This document shows positions 21,991 to 34,962 of a stretch of DNA of 64,000 nt, in pieces. This DNA comes from Heterotrichella gracilis (Eukaryota; Sar; Xanthophyceae; Tribonematales; Xanthonemataceae): the NCBI GenBank assembly GCA_032358255.1, contig JAULBX010013207.1:5342-69341 (forward strand), written 5' to 3'. How positions within the stretch are numbered: position 1 is the first letter of the stretch; each line of letters starts with the position of its first letter. Below the pieces are notes generated by a model that searched no databases, was not told where the DNA came from, and saw only the letters and a list, made by a program, of their open reading frames with translations. Made by a program: the position numbers and the translations under genes.

Positions 21991-24900
21991 TCACGCCGCC
22001 ACATGGAACAGGTTCTCCACCGCCCTGTCCACATTCCCCCCGCTGCGCCTCAGCTCCTGCACCACCATGTGCAGCGGGGCGTGCGGCACCACCTCCCTCA
22101 CCAGCATGACCTGGTGGGGGGTGAGGGGGGGCGGGCGCTGGGGCACCATCACCGAGGCCACGCAGGACAGCAGCCACGCAAACATGTGGAAGGGGGTCAT
22201 CACCTGAGGGAGGGGGTTGTTAGAGATTAAAAGTTGCAGTTGTTGACGACAGCAGCCAGGCGAACTTGGAAAGGGTCTTGAGCATTGATCGGCATGCACA
22301 ACCGGGGTAATGTACTGGTGTTGTCAGCGCGACCAGTGGTGGCCCAACCACTTGCACATGGGTCACCATAAATGGGTTGGTGTTGTCGGCACTTCCCATG
22401 CAGCCATGTCCCACCTACCACCCACCTGCAGCTGCGCCCCACCCAGCGCCCCATCGCTCCCATCCATATCCGAGGAAGTAGCCTGGGAATGGCCATAGGT
22501 GGCAGGCGGGTGGCCATAGGTGGCAAACGCTGCATCTCTAGGTCGGCCCCCCTGGCGTGGTCCCCTGCGCACCCGCACCATACGCCTCCCCTGCCCCCCC
22601 CACTGGGGCACCCCAGCACCCCACCCGCTCGACGCCGATCCCCCCCCTTGGGGGAGCCGCACGGGTGGGGGGCGGCTGCTTGCCCCACTGGTGGTGCGCG
22701 CACTGGTGTGGTGGGTGTTGTGGGTGGTGGGTGTGTGGGTGGCGTTCCTCTGGCGGCTGCAGGCAAGGGAGTCAACCTCGCTGTCACTGCCAGCATCATA
22801 CTCCGCTGCAGCGGTGGTGGTGGTGGTGGTGGGGTGGTGGGTGGCCAGGTGGTGGCTCAGGCTGCGCATGGAGTGGGTGGCAAGGCTGCTGGTGAAGGTG
22901 CGGCAGGGGTCGGGGGAGTGGGGGGTGGGGGCGCTGGCATCGGGGTGGGAACCCTCCGGATGGGTGCTAGGGTTTTCCGCCTGGGGAACCGAGCGGGCAG
23001 AGGTGGATGGGCGAGGGGGGAGCGGGTCCCACCCCCTTGACCCCAAATCTCCCACATCTTCCGCATTTTCCACCCCCCAGGGTCGGTGTCTACTCCCATG
23101 TGCGCGATGGGGCCCTTGCGGGAGGCCCCAGTCGGAATACTCCTGGGAATTTTGGTCGCTCTCCTCCCCACCCCCATGGCCCCCCTGGTAGCCCATGAAC
23201 ATAGCCAATGAGAGGCCAGCAAGGGGGAGCGCGTCATGGTCACCCCCTGTGAAGGCGGGCTGCTGGTGGTGGTGGTGGTGGCTGCCGGTGGGGCTCCCGG
23301 GGATGGGCTGCGAGAAAAGCGGGTCCCGGCAGATTGGGCAGGTGAAGTTGTCAGCACCTGACTGCTGCAGCCATGCGCGCAGGCACGCCAGGTGGAACAC
23401 ATGCTTGCAGGGGAGCATCTTGGCGGACTGCAGGGGGGAGAAGGGGGCGATGATGAAGTGGCAATGAGAGAAACAGATGATGGAGAGGGTGATCGATTGT
23501 TGCCCACATAGAGTGGTCATTTAATTTCAAGTATGTTGCAAGATCCTCATGCACCAATGCGACATAGATGAGCCACTGCTATAATGCATGCCATACTACA
23601 TGCATAGGGTATTAATCGGCATAGGTACAGACCTGGCTACAGCAACACATTCAGACGGCTCCAATATTACATTTGTGGCCTCAAAGGTGCGCACCTGCAT
23701 CGCCTCCCTGCAGATCGCGCAGTCATCATTCAGCGCCGCCAGGCGCTCGGGCTCCACGTCCGGGAACCGGTGGTTCAGATTGTGCGTGGCCGCCCGGTAG
23801 TGCATGTAGCCCTTGAGCCGTGAGTGCAAATTGAACCCCAGGGACCGCACATCCAGGAACAGGATGGCGTCGATGAGCTGGAAGCAGGGCCCGTGCAGGA
23901 ACCAGATGTGTAAGTAGTGCGCCAGGGTCATGGTCATGATGCACACGTCCGACAGCAGCTCGGTGTGGTACAGGATGGCGTCCTTGCCCTCCCAGGACTG
24001 CCACATGCCCGCGTTGCCCGAGGCGGCCTCGGCCTTGGCGGCGCGGATCTTGTCTGCCAGGTGCACGCCTGAGGAGGGAGGGGTGGGTTGGACTGGGTGG
24101 GGTTGTCATGCGTGTGTGTGTGGGGGGACATTTGCAGCGTGCAGCACAGGGAATTGTGGAGGGGGGCTAAAGGGGGGCGGGGGGTGAGGCGTGGTGGGGT
24201 TGGAGCTGGAACCGCACCACTCAACACCCATTTAGCAAAATTCATTCATTTATTTACATGAAGAATATCTAACTATATACATCACTATGGTGCAATAGCA
24301 CCATGAGCACGATGACCCCTGCCTCTGCCCCAAACCCTCACCCCTCCCTCCAATCCTCCTGACCCCCCTGGCCGCACCGTATTTGACCAGCGTCTGCACC
24401 GCCTCCACCACAATCACCGCCGTGTCAAACAGCCACAGCAGCATCTGGCCCAGCTCCGAGCCCCCATAGGTGTGCACCGTCAGCGCCACCCAGCAAATGT
24501 CGTTGGCAAGCACCAGCACCAGCAGCACCAGGTTGCGCAGGTGGTCGGTGACGGGGGCCAGAGGGGAGGAAAGGAGTGCCTCAAAGCGGTCCCGGGACAG
24601 GCCCACAAACATCTTCAAAAAGCCCATGACCGAGAACCTGGGGGCAGGGGGCGTTGAGGGGATTATAGCGAGCTGGGCGAACCCTTTTTTGGTTACTTGA
24701 CTGGATTCAGAGCTGCACAGCACCTGACTAGAAGATGCTATAGTTGCTTTGTGGATGCCTTAGCCTGTCTTTCAACTCGAAGGCTGCAGCAAGAGTCAAT
24801 GGGGTGGACGGCATGACATGAATAGGGCTACGGCGATGCCAAGTACATGAGTCAATGCTGGCACAAGTAAAAAGTCTTTGCCATGTCACACATATGGCCT

Positions 24901-25917
24901 GCCGCTGGGTGCTGTACCACGTACCACGCTATCCAGTGGCCCAGCTCCGCCATGTTGGGCGACACCACCGCCGCCACAAACACCACCTTGAGCATCACGT
25001 ACTTGATCAGGCGCTCGGTGAGCTTGGTGGTCTCCTGCGCGCTGAGGTTGCCCAGGAAAATGGACTGCAACCACAAGGGTTTTAGGTCAGGGGTAATGGT
25101 AGGGAAATAGTTGCAGGGAGAGCAGCGCCTTTCTCTTTGGTATGTCCCTCTTCCTTAGGTTAACACGCCTGTTCAAAAACAGGCTGCATAGCTAGTTATT
25201 CGCGTATTGCTTCAGGGATACAGTGGGAGCGAGTGGCAGTGGCGCTGGAGCCGAATGCATAGGAAAGCCGCTGAGGACTTGAACCATTGCACCTGTAAAG
25301 GACGGAGGTTAGGAGGGAAGTTGGGAATACCTTTGTGACCAGCGCTGCCAGGAGGTAGATCCCCGTCATCATGTTGACCGCTATGAACATGCTGAGGTGC
25401 GACTGCTGCAGGTGGCTCATCACAGCGGTGCTGGCTTCCTTGAGTTCCTTCTCGTCTGGAGGTTGCATGCTGCGCAAGACAGTGCAGGTATGTGAGGAGA
25501 GGGCTGGCACACCCATGCTGTGCCATGTGAGTGCCCCGAAAAGGACACAGTCTATGCCACATAGACAGCAAGTCGTCCACTTCCCCAGCCAGAATCCATG
25601 CGCACAATTCTGGTACTCCAAGGTCAAGACTCATGCCTTGCTAAAGTGGTACTCCAGGTTCAAGACTCATGCCTTAATATCAGTGGTACTCCAGGCTCAA
25701 GAGCCAAGCGGACTTTCACCAGCAATAGGACTGTGTAAAACAGAGTACTTTTGCAGAACCCAGCTGTGCAGGCATACCTCGTATACGTTTTGCTGAACAG
25801 GTTCTGTGTGTTCCCCAGGGACTCCATGAGCGCCTCATCCACCCTCCAATACAGGCTGAGGCTGCTGGCGGCAAGGTAACTTAGCACTGCTGCCCATACC
25901 TGGACCTGGCAGGGCAT
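21991..25917 (-). CDS. Membrane RING-H2 and CUE domain E3 ubiquitin ligase (gp78/AMFR, RIN2 type)
   Basis: Multi-pass ER-type ubiquitin ligase. Seven exons: 25778-25917 (ATG at 25917), 25331-25469, 24925-25064, 24378-24637, 23695-24068, 22426-23427, 21991-22203 (TGA); 755 residues, phases all close. The first half has several hydrophobic segments (VWAAVLSYLAASSLSLYW, MFIAVNMMTGIYLLAALV, LRNLVLLVLVLANDICWVAL). The RING-H2 finger, CAIC...CKHVFHLAC...CPIC, is split by an intron after CAICREAMQ. A disordered tail of about 280 residues rich in His, Thr, Pro and Arg comes next. The last exon is a CUE domain (MLVREVVPHAPLHMVVQEL, NVDRAVENLF), the ubiquitin-binding module that separates gp78/RIN2 from Hrd1. 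A role in ER-associated degradation is inferred from the family. The hydrophobic start of exon 1 suggests 25917 is the true ATG, but an upstream exon is not excluded. Confidence 0.92.
25611..25710. repeat. Three tandem units of about 36 bases
   Basis: Units starting TGGTACTCCA at 25611, 25647 and 25684 continue as AGG(T/C)TCAAGACTCATGCCTT and diverge slightly. They lie in the first intron of the ubiquitin ligase gene and do not resemble the flanking exons. Confidence 0.85.
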
Positions 25918-27237
25918 TGAGTAGGATGGGTTCACTGCCGTATGCTGAAATAGTGGGTGCAATAGATGGCCCCTCATTCAACTGGAGCTGCGTGTGTGGA
26001 GCAAGAGTGACAGAAGTGTACCGTGGCAGTTGTGACTTGGCATATATCACTCACCATCTTGTGGGTTTGGGCCCTGTTGGTGTGAGGCGGAGGTGCAGGT
26101 CAAAACTTCGACAGGGGTGATCCCAGTTAGTCACCGAGATGGGTACAATCCCGTTCCCTATGGATACAACAGTAGGTAAACGTGAGTTACAGCGACACAG
26201 TGGCTGTACTACGTGGCAACCTATGTTTGAGACAAGGAGACCTATTTTGCAAGCCCAGCAGCCCTACCAGCGTTGTGCAAGCACCATATGCATACAGGTG
26301 GAAAGATTCGGGTCAGCCACCGACAGTGGAAGGTTGCGGTACGAGCATTGGCGTAGTGGCTCAATAACTGCCCATTCCAACTCTGCTCAAAGTGTCGAGC
26401 TGGCCTTGCCTCAAAGCACAGGTCAACTCCCAAGTCCCCCCCCACATGGCATCCCACGTTTCGGAAACCTGTTGCCACCCACCTATTACTGCGGCTCTAA
26501 CCAGAGTGCCAATCTGAACGCTGAACTGTTCAATGATGCCTCCAAATAATATGGGAGGCCATCGAACTCATCAGGAACGGCACGTTGCACCGTCACTTGC
26601 TGAGAAGGTTGTACGAACGGGGTTCAAAAGCACCACGCCTGCAGAGGGCTGAAAGCAGGGCATGGGCAGCCAGGTACGATGTACGGTACTGCACAGGCAG
26701 AGCGTTGCAGCTATTATGGCGTAGCTTGGGTTGCCTCTTTGCACACAAACACACAAGGGCTGCACAAGGGACCCAGCCAGAACCCGCTGTGCATAATATT
26801 CGTGCATTTTCATTTTCCGTGGGAAATTATGCAACCCTAAACCCTGCCCTAAACCCTAAATTCATGTGAACAAATGTTGCCCATGAGAGGGAGTTGCAGA
26901 TGAAGGAACGGTGAAATGGACACTGGTGAAGAGAGCTGTGATAAAAAGAGTGTCCTGCTGATGAGCTGATGATGGCAAAGTTCAGCCCACAGTGGCTAGG
27001 TCACCAGCGCCTCCCCTGTTCAAAAATTATCATATGAATTTCAAGCACCCCACTGCATCGCGAAAGCTACAGCACATCCCAAACCCCGCTGCAGTTGCAA
27101 TTGACGAGCTCCATGGCTGCAGCTGGTCTGTCAGCCCAGCAAATTCCAACCGGCACTGCTGAAGCAACCCCGAGCCTTCCACAGCACGCTGGGGCAGTAA
27201 ATAACAGTTTGGGACTTTGGAAACCAACCTTCTTGCA
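25918..27237. other. Intergenic stretch
   Basis: This lies between the ubiquitin ligase start and the hydrolase stop. There is one CCCTAAACCCTGCCCTAAACCCTAAA tract at about 26833-26860. Open frames are short and look like noise. Confidence 0.5.
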
Positions 27238-29356
27238 CTACTTTCCTTGCAAGTGCTCCCGAATAAAACCCAGCCCAACATCCATCGCTTCTGCAGCAAC
27301 CTCAGGAGTCGCCTTGAACCTATGATCCCCCCCCTGCACCACGTGCAGCCTGCTGCCCACAATCAGCTCCCCAAACCTGGCCCCATCCTCCACAGGTATG
27401 GTCCTGTCATCGCTGCCATGCACCGTCAGCACCTGAGGGAGGCACGCCATTACTTTCAGAGAGAATACAAAAATGTAAGTAAGCCTTGTCGGCATTGTAC
27501 AGCAAACCACGTTCTTGATGTGGAACGCAATTGCACGTCCATCCTCAGGAGCAACAGCAATATTGGACTAGGGTATTATGCCCTTGGTAAGCAAGTTTTG
27601 GACACACCTTTGAGCGCTTGATGGCAGAGGCAGCGGCGGTCATGTCGGTCTGTACCCGCTCATCCATGCTCTGCATCACATACACATGGTTACTATTGCT
27701 TGATTTCATCCCAACCCCACCAGCCCTGCCACAACCCACAATCCTCACACATTCTCTTTGTGTGCATGCCCCTTGAATGCCATGCAACTACAATTCATCA
27801 TGTAATGCCCACCTTAGATCGACAGACCAACAGATGCTATGCCAGCATTGATGTGAAAGTGCCTTCCTGGCTGCGCGAGTGCAACGCTGACTGCCAATCT
27901 GGCAGTATTGATGTCACGCATCCATTTTACCTACCTACCTAATTAGTTTGCACTGCCTAACTATCTAGTATGAATTACAGAGCACATCGTGGCCCGCACC
28001 TCTTTTGTCAAATTCCATGTGAATTTTTGCATGGGCTCCAGCATCTTGATGCTCCCCTCGCGTTCCAGGCGCTCAAAGATGTCATCCCCAAAGCGCTCCT
28101 TGACCCCCGTCAGCATGTGGAATCGGCCGCAGTAGTTGATGACAAGGGGTGTGTCATCGTATTTTGCGGCATAGAGGACCACCACATTTCCCCCCTTGCT
28201 GTGGCCCACCACGCACAGCACCTCCAGTTCCAGGGAGGTGAGGTACTCGACTGCAGATCGTAGGTCACCAACCTGTGCTGCACCCAGGTTGGGGTCAGGC
28301 GGAGTCTTCCAGCCAGTATGCATAATCAGTGCTTAAGGTGTATTGTGCGCAGTTTGATCCATGCTAGGCTGACAACCGGCTGTGGATAACATGGACCTGA
28401 AAACATACTAAATCATGAAAAGCCTGCCGCACCCAGTAAGTGCCTGGGGATGCACATGCACCCGCAGCCCCCTACCCCCACTTTTCCACCTGGTCACCAC
28501 CCACATGCACACACATGTCTACTCTCCATGCAGGCAGAAGAAGGTCCTTACCTCCTTTTTGTAGTTTGCGTACTCAAACTCCCCCTCACTCTCCCCGTTG
28601 CCTGAGAAGTCGAAGCGTAGGCTGTTCACCTCCATGTCAGCCAAGCTGGCAGCAAACGCTGGGTAGCCACTGCCCATGCCCCGGTCCTTGCCTATAGGAG
28701 GGTATAGGGTTTCTCAAGGGTGCACTCTGAGTAGTGAGATCCCTAAACCCTGAAGCGCAAACCTTGATTTTCCCTGTAATGTGCCCACGTTGGTGCAAGG
28801 GCCGGGGCATGGGGGAGGCCGGGCTGCCCGGTGTGCATGGTAAAGTGCACACTTGGTGGTGAAAACCCTAAACCCTGGACCCTAAACCCTGGTTGCACAA
28901 ACGCACCCGACAAAAAGCAGTGGGCACACGTTCCTAGGGTTTTGTGACGCACTCTGGTGGCAAGAACTCTAAACCCTGACCCCAACACCCTGGTTGCGCA
29001 CACGCACCTGACACAAACCCGTGGCACAGCACCACCGCCTGGTTGCCGCTGCCCCGCCGCAGGATGCCAACCAGCTTCTCGCCAGCGCTGTTTGGGAACA
29101 CCACGCGCTCCTCCACACTCGTTTCTACTGCGCTGGTGGCCTCAGGAGCGCTGTGGGGCGCCATAGCGCCCTTCCGGTGGTGGCGGTGGTGGTGGTTGTG
29201 ATTGGGACTGGATACCCAGCTTTGGCGGGGAGGTTGGAAGGGTTTGCTAGGGGTGGCAGTGTTGTGGTAGCGAGATCTACTATGAAAAGGAGTTGTTTCT
29301 CTGCGGCAAGGCCCTGGGATGGTGTGCTGGGGAGGGCTGACCCTGGTGGATTGCAT
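27238..29356 (-). CDS. Alpha/beta hydrolase (serine hydrolase), plant-type
   Basis: Single-domain alpha/beta-fold hydrolase; substrate unknown. Five exons: 29008-29356, 28552-28691, 28000-28272, 27608-27670, 27238-27432 (TAG); 339 residues. Motifs: VVLCHGF (oxyanion-hole HG), GMGSGYPAFA, SLRFDFSGNGESEG, nucleophile elbow GHSKGG (Ser), HGSDDRTIP (acid Asp), and GGDHRF (catalytic His). The triad is complete. Two starts are possible: ATG 29356 adds a Ser/Arg/Pro-rich leader that could be a transit peptide, while ATG 29164 (MAPHSAPEA) gives a cytosolic-looking protein. The first intron carries an echo of the exon 1 donor and TTTAGGG-type tracts on both sides. Confidence 0.9.
28865..28990 (-). repeat. 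Echo of the hydrolase exon 1 donor with CCCTAAA tracts
   Basis: Plus-strand sequence at about 28895-28945 repeats the exon-intron border at about 28990-29022 (GGTTGCACAAACGCACCCGACAAAAAGCAGTGGG versus GGTTGCGCACACGCACCTGACACAAACCCGTGG). AAACCCTAAACCCTGGACCCTAAACCCTGG precedes the copy. Confidence 0.8.
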
Positions 29357-30802
29357 TCAGCAACGGTGACCGGACGGTGTGTTACGTAGGGTTGCCTCCA
29401 GGGAGGAGGTAGCGCCTTGCTGAGTCAGTGACTTGTTTTTGTGGCTTGTGCAAGGCAGTAAGAGTGACAGAACGAGGGTCCTATGCCACCTTGATGGCCA
29501 CGCTATATGCATGCATGTCGTCACATGTGGGGAGACATAAAAGCACTTTGGACTAGTATAGAATGTCGACACAATTAAGGGCGGGGTTGGATAGTACCAC
29601 CCTGATGTGCGTGCTGTCACGTAGTTAAAGAGGGCAGGGGCACAAACTATGCCTATAGGCAGTCACTCGAAAGTCCCCGGGACGACCGGTTGGGCATCAC
29701 AACGTGCTCACCACCCGTCCTGACCAGTACAGATCAAGTTCCCGTCACAGTGCTGCAGGTCAACGCAAATTCGTCAGAGCAATTTGCATCCCGCTGGGTT
29801 GTACCCCGCTCGCTTCGTAGTCGGCATCCGGGTGCATGCCGGATTTTCCAATGACTTCAACAACACCTACAGTAGTTTCAAACTGACGTACAGCGTATTG
29901 GAAGACGACTGTGGAGACACATGTGTGTGTACCACTGGCACCAGTAGGCACAATTAACGTGCATAGGCATGGGTTCAGGTACTGGCCACTGCCTGGCATG
30001 GGTTCAAATATGGCCATTCCAGGCCACTGCCTGAACCCATAGGCTCAGGCTATGTGTGTGGGGTTCTGTAACCTATATTGGTTACAGCACAAGCGCGTCA
30101 TCATACAAGCACCATACAATCACGTCACCCAAATTGTTTATTAAACCGTACTAGAGCTACAGCTGGCTGTTTCAGAAAATCTTCACCCCACTAAGGAGCG
30201 GTGTGCAGCATACCTTGTATCCTATCATACACACTTAACGAGCAAGATGTCGTGTATTGCAAACAAAACACTCTTGAGTACCCTGAAAATGTATTCATTC
30301 AGCAACGGAGTCAACACAAGCACCAACCAAAGCACTGAAACGGAAGGGAAAACAGCGCCGCAGGCGTAGACAGGGGGGAATAGCAGCTACCCCTAGCCGT
30401 TGGACATGCACCAATAGCTACACAGCAACCTCAAGCGAATTGACTTGTTGCTTACTTGTCGGCAAGGCACACAGCGGCCCGCTCAGCGCCAATGCTATAC
30501 ACACACAGTATGCACATACCCTACCTGTACAAGCCGGGCCATATAGTCTCAAATAAGGGGCCTTATCGCAGATTTAGGTTCAAAGTGTGTTCAGAATGTG
30601 GTTCAGCGCGTTGGGTTCCGCAGCAGGAGCCCACCTGCGAATCCCTCCGCCACCGTCATCTCGTGGATTTCCTCCAGGCAGTGCGCGGCAACACCTGACG
30701 CCATGGCCCACCAGCTAGTGAAGAAAGTAGAGGAAGGGAAGGTGCATCAAGGCACAAACATCGCCTGGAGTACCTCCTACCCTTCCTCTCTGGTGTCCAA
30801 AT
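29357..30802. other. Intergenic stretch with an echo of the next gene's last exon
   Basis: No gene recognised. About 30605-30720 is a decayed copy of the MBL gene's last exon (GATTTCCTCCAGGCAGTGCGCGGCA, GCCATGGCCC-CAGC). A short GGCATGGGTTCA/GGCCACTGCCTG shuffle lies at about 29965-30045. Confidence 0.55.
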
Positions 30803-33800
30803 CTAGGCCGCCCCCTCCGCCACCATCATCTCGTGGATCTCCTTCAAGCAGTGCGCGGCATCCCTGAAGGATCGCCTGGCGCCATGGCCCGGCAGCACGT
30901 GCAGGAAGGGGTGGTGCATCATGGCGCGAACACTGGCCAGCTGGGTGTCAACATCGTACCAGTTGACGGTCCTGCAGGGCGGGGTGGGTGCCGAGTGTTC
31001 AAGGGCATGCTGCATTTTACATGATAGAAGGTGGAGGGTGGCCCTAAACCCTTAACATTTAGAGGGGTGGTGCACCATACCAGTGGACGTTCCTGCATTG
31101 GTGGGGGTGGCGACTGTTCAAGGGCATGTGCCTGGTCTATTTCTAGGAGGACTCCATGCGCGTGCATTTCCATGATGGCAGGTGGACGGTGGCCATAAAC
31201 CCCAAACCCTAAGCAGCCAGAGGGGTGGTGCTTCATGGCGAGGACACGTGTCAACTGGTACCATCCCCGGTAATCATGGCCAGGTTGGGATGATGCTACA
31301 GGCTGATGCAGCCGCCACATGTAAAAAATGGTCCTCAGATGATTTTAGGCTCGCCAAGACAGAGATGGACGGCGGAGGCTGTGCACATTACCCCTATGAA
31401 CACCTAAGCACCTAATCCACCAAAAACTCCTCACCTGAAGATGCTCATCCTGCCTAGGCGCTGTGAGTATGCCAGGTGATCCCCTGTGAACATGGCCAGG
31501 GTGGGCTGGTGGTACAGCGTGATGCAGCCGCGGGTGTGGCCGGGGGTGAACAGGATTTTCAGATCCCCGTCGCCATTCGGCCAGTCCCAGGGCCCCTCGC
31601 CCTCCAGCTGGATCTCACAATCCCTGCACCAGACAATGAATTGTCACCCCCAGGATCCTTGCTTCACCTTGTAGACCTGCTGATTACCGGTACATGATGC
31701 GGGTGGAGCCTAAGAGAGACGCGCGCGGTGCACATTTATCAAAAACAAATGCGGAAGTACGCACATAATGCTCTGCATTCTGCACTTTACAGGACTAACA
31801 GCACGATGCAAGCTGATTGTGGCTGCAGAAGGAATATATCTTGCAACATACAGCACCAGCCTACCCCCACAGTCTGTACGTACGTTGTGCCCTGGCGAGT
31901 GTTCGCCTCCAGCCTGTAGATGCTGCTCATGCTTTTGCATCGTTATGCATCACCCGCAGATGAAAATAGGCGAAAAAGTACAGATAGAGCTGAATGCAGC
32001 ATTACGCAAGCCGCTGTAATCAGCGACACCTGCCAGGTGCGACGCAAAGCACAGCTTGCTTTCAACCTAAAGCCGCCACGTACATTGTGCCCTGGCGCTT
32101 GTTAGCCTCCAGCTTGTGGATGATGCGTGTGCAGCCCAGCGCCTGCGCCCACTGCGCGTGGTCGCTCACGTCGTCCCGGTGCGTGAGGAACATGTAGCGC
32201 ACACCGCCCTGTGCCTGCAACAAAACCACAGGAAATGTAAGTGAAACTACAGAAAACAAAGAAGCAAAAGTGGAGAATTCTCCCATTAATTCTCCCATTC
32301 TCCCATTTGTGGTGGGTGGGAAACAGGTGATGCACATCGCCTGCAACAAAACCATACGATTGCCACAATGGGTTGCTACTGCACCTGATTAACCTGACCA
32401 AGATTGCTAGTGGTGTACGGTACCAGGGTGATTAGAGGACATGACTAACCTTTTCAGGATATAATTTTGACATGACTAATTCCGATCTGTCATTGCAAAT
32501 GACCACATCAGTTTGATGTACTCCATGTACCGATTTCGTTGTTGTAGATGCGTCATGACCATCCAAGTTTGATGTACACTCGATGTACCAGCAGCACAGG
32601 CAATGCACTACAAATGGTGCATCTTGTTTACTATACCACGCTGGGTTTTCACCTGAAGGTTGACAGGACCTGATTGACAGTGTGGCACCCACCTGATTTG
32701 ATGCACCCAGTATGCAGGAATGATGTACATAATCTACAAGATCAGGCGCCTGTGCAGAAAATCACGAGTCCCCAATTACGCCAGAGTACACAGTTCATGC
32801 GCTCGGGTGCAGTGACAGCGCACAAACCTCCGCACCATACACACTAGTCCATGCACCTAAGTTGATGGAGGATCTGGGAGGTGCACAGCATTGCTGATCC
32901 TCAAGAGATACAGGGTAGGGATCAAGGGGTTGAACGGCTAATGAAGGCAGCCCCCATCTACAGCTTCTGTGCAAGTTTAGGGTTTAGGGTTTGAAGGGCT
33001 ATGAAGGGCAGACCCCACCTGTAGCTTCTGTGCTAGCTGGGGGTTGAATCGCGGCACGTCAACCATAACATTCCCCCCTGGCCTCTGTACCAGGTAGGGG
33101 GTGGCGCCAAAGGACTTCTCCGAATGGAACCCAAGGTGGAAAACCCCTGGCAAGCCCTCAACGGGGAGGGGGAAGCTGTCGTGCGCTGCTTTCAGCTCGC
33201 CCTTGTCGCGATTGGACACGTGGATGGAATACCTGCAGGCAGTGTCCTTAAGGCTTAATGTATACCTATATCAAGCAAAACCTAAGATTACCCTACACTT
33301 TAGCACCTTGACAACCGTGAACCCTACAGCTGAGGTTGAAGACGCGGATTTAAATAACCTGCACAGCCATGCAGGTTATTTCTCATGGGTTCTGTGAAGT
33401 GCAATCCTCTCCCCCCTCAGCCTGGGCGGAGAGGATTGCACTTCAGTTACTCTGCAGGCAGGCTTATTAGAGGTTTAGGTTCAATGATTTAAACCCTAAA
33501 CCCTACACATGCGTTTGGGCGTGTACATGCTGAACGGCCATGCAGGTACCATACTTGCAGCCTTGCTGGCGTATGCTAGCCATGTATGCGGTCAGGTACC
33601 ACACATGCTGTCTGGAGTCCTACGCTGGCCATGTATAGGACCATAGTTCCATTGTACCAAATTGATGTATGGCCTTCACCGGGTGCACCCATGGCCTTCA
33701 CTACATGGACATGACTGCATTCTAGCGGTGGATGCGGCCATGTATTACCGCCATGCCTGACAAGCAATGTGAACAGTCAACTCCCAGTGTGTATGCTGGC

Positions 33801-34962
33801 CATGATGACACCAGCCCTACACTTTATCACATTGACCCATGCGGTCACAAAGGTCACAATGTATGCTGGTGGTATTGCTGATGGTGCGGGACGGTGCCAC
33901 TCTGTCACTGGCAGTCTGGTCAATGCAACAGCCTTCGAAACTCGTGAGCATGTGACAAGATTTGCATATATATAACGAGAGACCTCTGCAGCTGCGCAAG
34001 GTTAGTCAGGCGGCAGGCGGGGGGCAAGCAAGAGCGGGGCCATACACACCCACACTGGGTGCATACACACTACAGCTATTTTAGCTACTTGCTAAGGAGT
34101 CACTTCGAAAATGGGTCAGAGAGGCCCTGGATACTCATTATGGTAGTTTACGCAATGCGGTTAACAGAACGTATGTATACTGCATACTGTATACACAGGT
34201 CGAACACACTGGTATAGAGTGCTGATACTGATACTCACGTTGGGCACGCCAGCAGTGCTTGCAACGCCTCTCGCCTGTCGTCTGGCGTTTGTGGCTGTCG
34301 CAGCACCGCCGATTGCCCACCGGCAGACTTGAAAAACTCTGGAGCCATCCAACGGCAGGTCGCGCAGTCTGGCAACAAAAGAAACGACAAGTGGGATGAT
34401 CGGTGTTGGAAAACTGTAACAAAACACAGTTGAGTGCTGTGCTCTGTGTCGAGACCTCGACAAGACAGTACACTTGGCTTTGTTTCTCTTCGGTACACAA
34501 GAAACCGCTGATCACGGTATGCATGCATGGGCATAGAGCATGCAATACATATGCATGCATTGGCATTCGATACGCATGCATGCGTACAATCACAAACCTT
34601 GGACGCTTACAGGTAAAGCCATAATGAATAGTTTCGAAGCGACGAATCCATAAAACACCACCACAGCAGTTCCAAACCGAATGAAGTGGGTCATCTTCAA
34701 TGCACGAACATGCATGCACCTGCAAAAATTTACCGATACAAGAGTGGTCCACGAAGAAATCGCCCGAAACGTTCTCTGGTCGGGCTGCTCGCAGCTCTTG
34801 CCTCGACTGCGCGGTGTAAGCAGACACCGCCACCGCTTTGGGCCTTTTTATTGACCTTCGCTGAACGGAACTTGCGGGCAGATGCAAAGCACTGAACTGC
34901 CTCGCAAGACTCGAAGAACAGTCCATCGTCAACGTGACACCGGTTGCTTTTCGCGCCCACAT
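30803..34962 (-). CDS. Plastid 4Fe-4S ferredoxin-like plus metallo-beta-lactamase fold protein
   Basis: Fusion known from plants and cyanobacteria-related lineages; precise reaction not established. Six exons: 34734-34962, 34239-34368, 33019-33232, 32084-32214, 31435-31623, 30803-30971 (TAG); 353 residues. ATG 34962 or the in-frame ATG 34926 (MDCSSSLARQFSALHLP) gives a Ser/Arg-rich leader, probably a plastid transit peptide. The single-cluster ferredoxin domain reads FFVDHSCI-DCATCRWMAPEFF with a distal ALQALLACPT Cys. The MBL part has FHLGFHSEKSFGATPYLV, the metal motif FLTHRDDVSDHAQW, FTPGHTRGC, FTGDHLAYS and LPGHGARRSF. All metal ligands expected of the family are present. An intron splits CI from DC inside the cluster motif. 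Confidence 0.93.
31035..31330 (-). repeat. Echoes of two MBL exon edges in one intron
   Basis: About 31062-31126 repeats the acceptor border of exon 30803-30971 (GTGGTGCA-CATA, CAGT-GACGTTCCTGCA, GACTGTTCAAGGGCATG). About 31225-31310 mixes a copy of that exon (GTGGTGCTTCATGGCGAGGACACGTGTCAACTGGTACCA) with a copy of exon 31435-31623 (ATCATGGCCAGGTTGGGATG-T-CAGGCTGATGCAGCCGCC). CCCTAAAC tracts sit between them. Confidence 0.75.
33395..33445. repeat. Perfect 18-base-pair hairpin
   Basis: The arms 33395-33412 and 33428-33445 are exact reverse complements with a 15-base loop. It sits in the 1-kb intron between the ferredoxin and MBL parts. It could be a small mobile-element relic or a structured intronic RNA. 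Confidence 0.93.

Noticed and set aside
22808-22850. Large plus-strand ORFs opposite the ubiquitin ligase tail (22363-23200)
   Set aside because: They are antisense shadows of the 1-kb minus-strand exon; no motif and no splice support.
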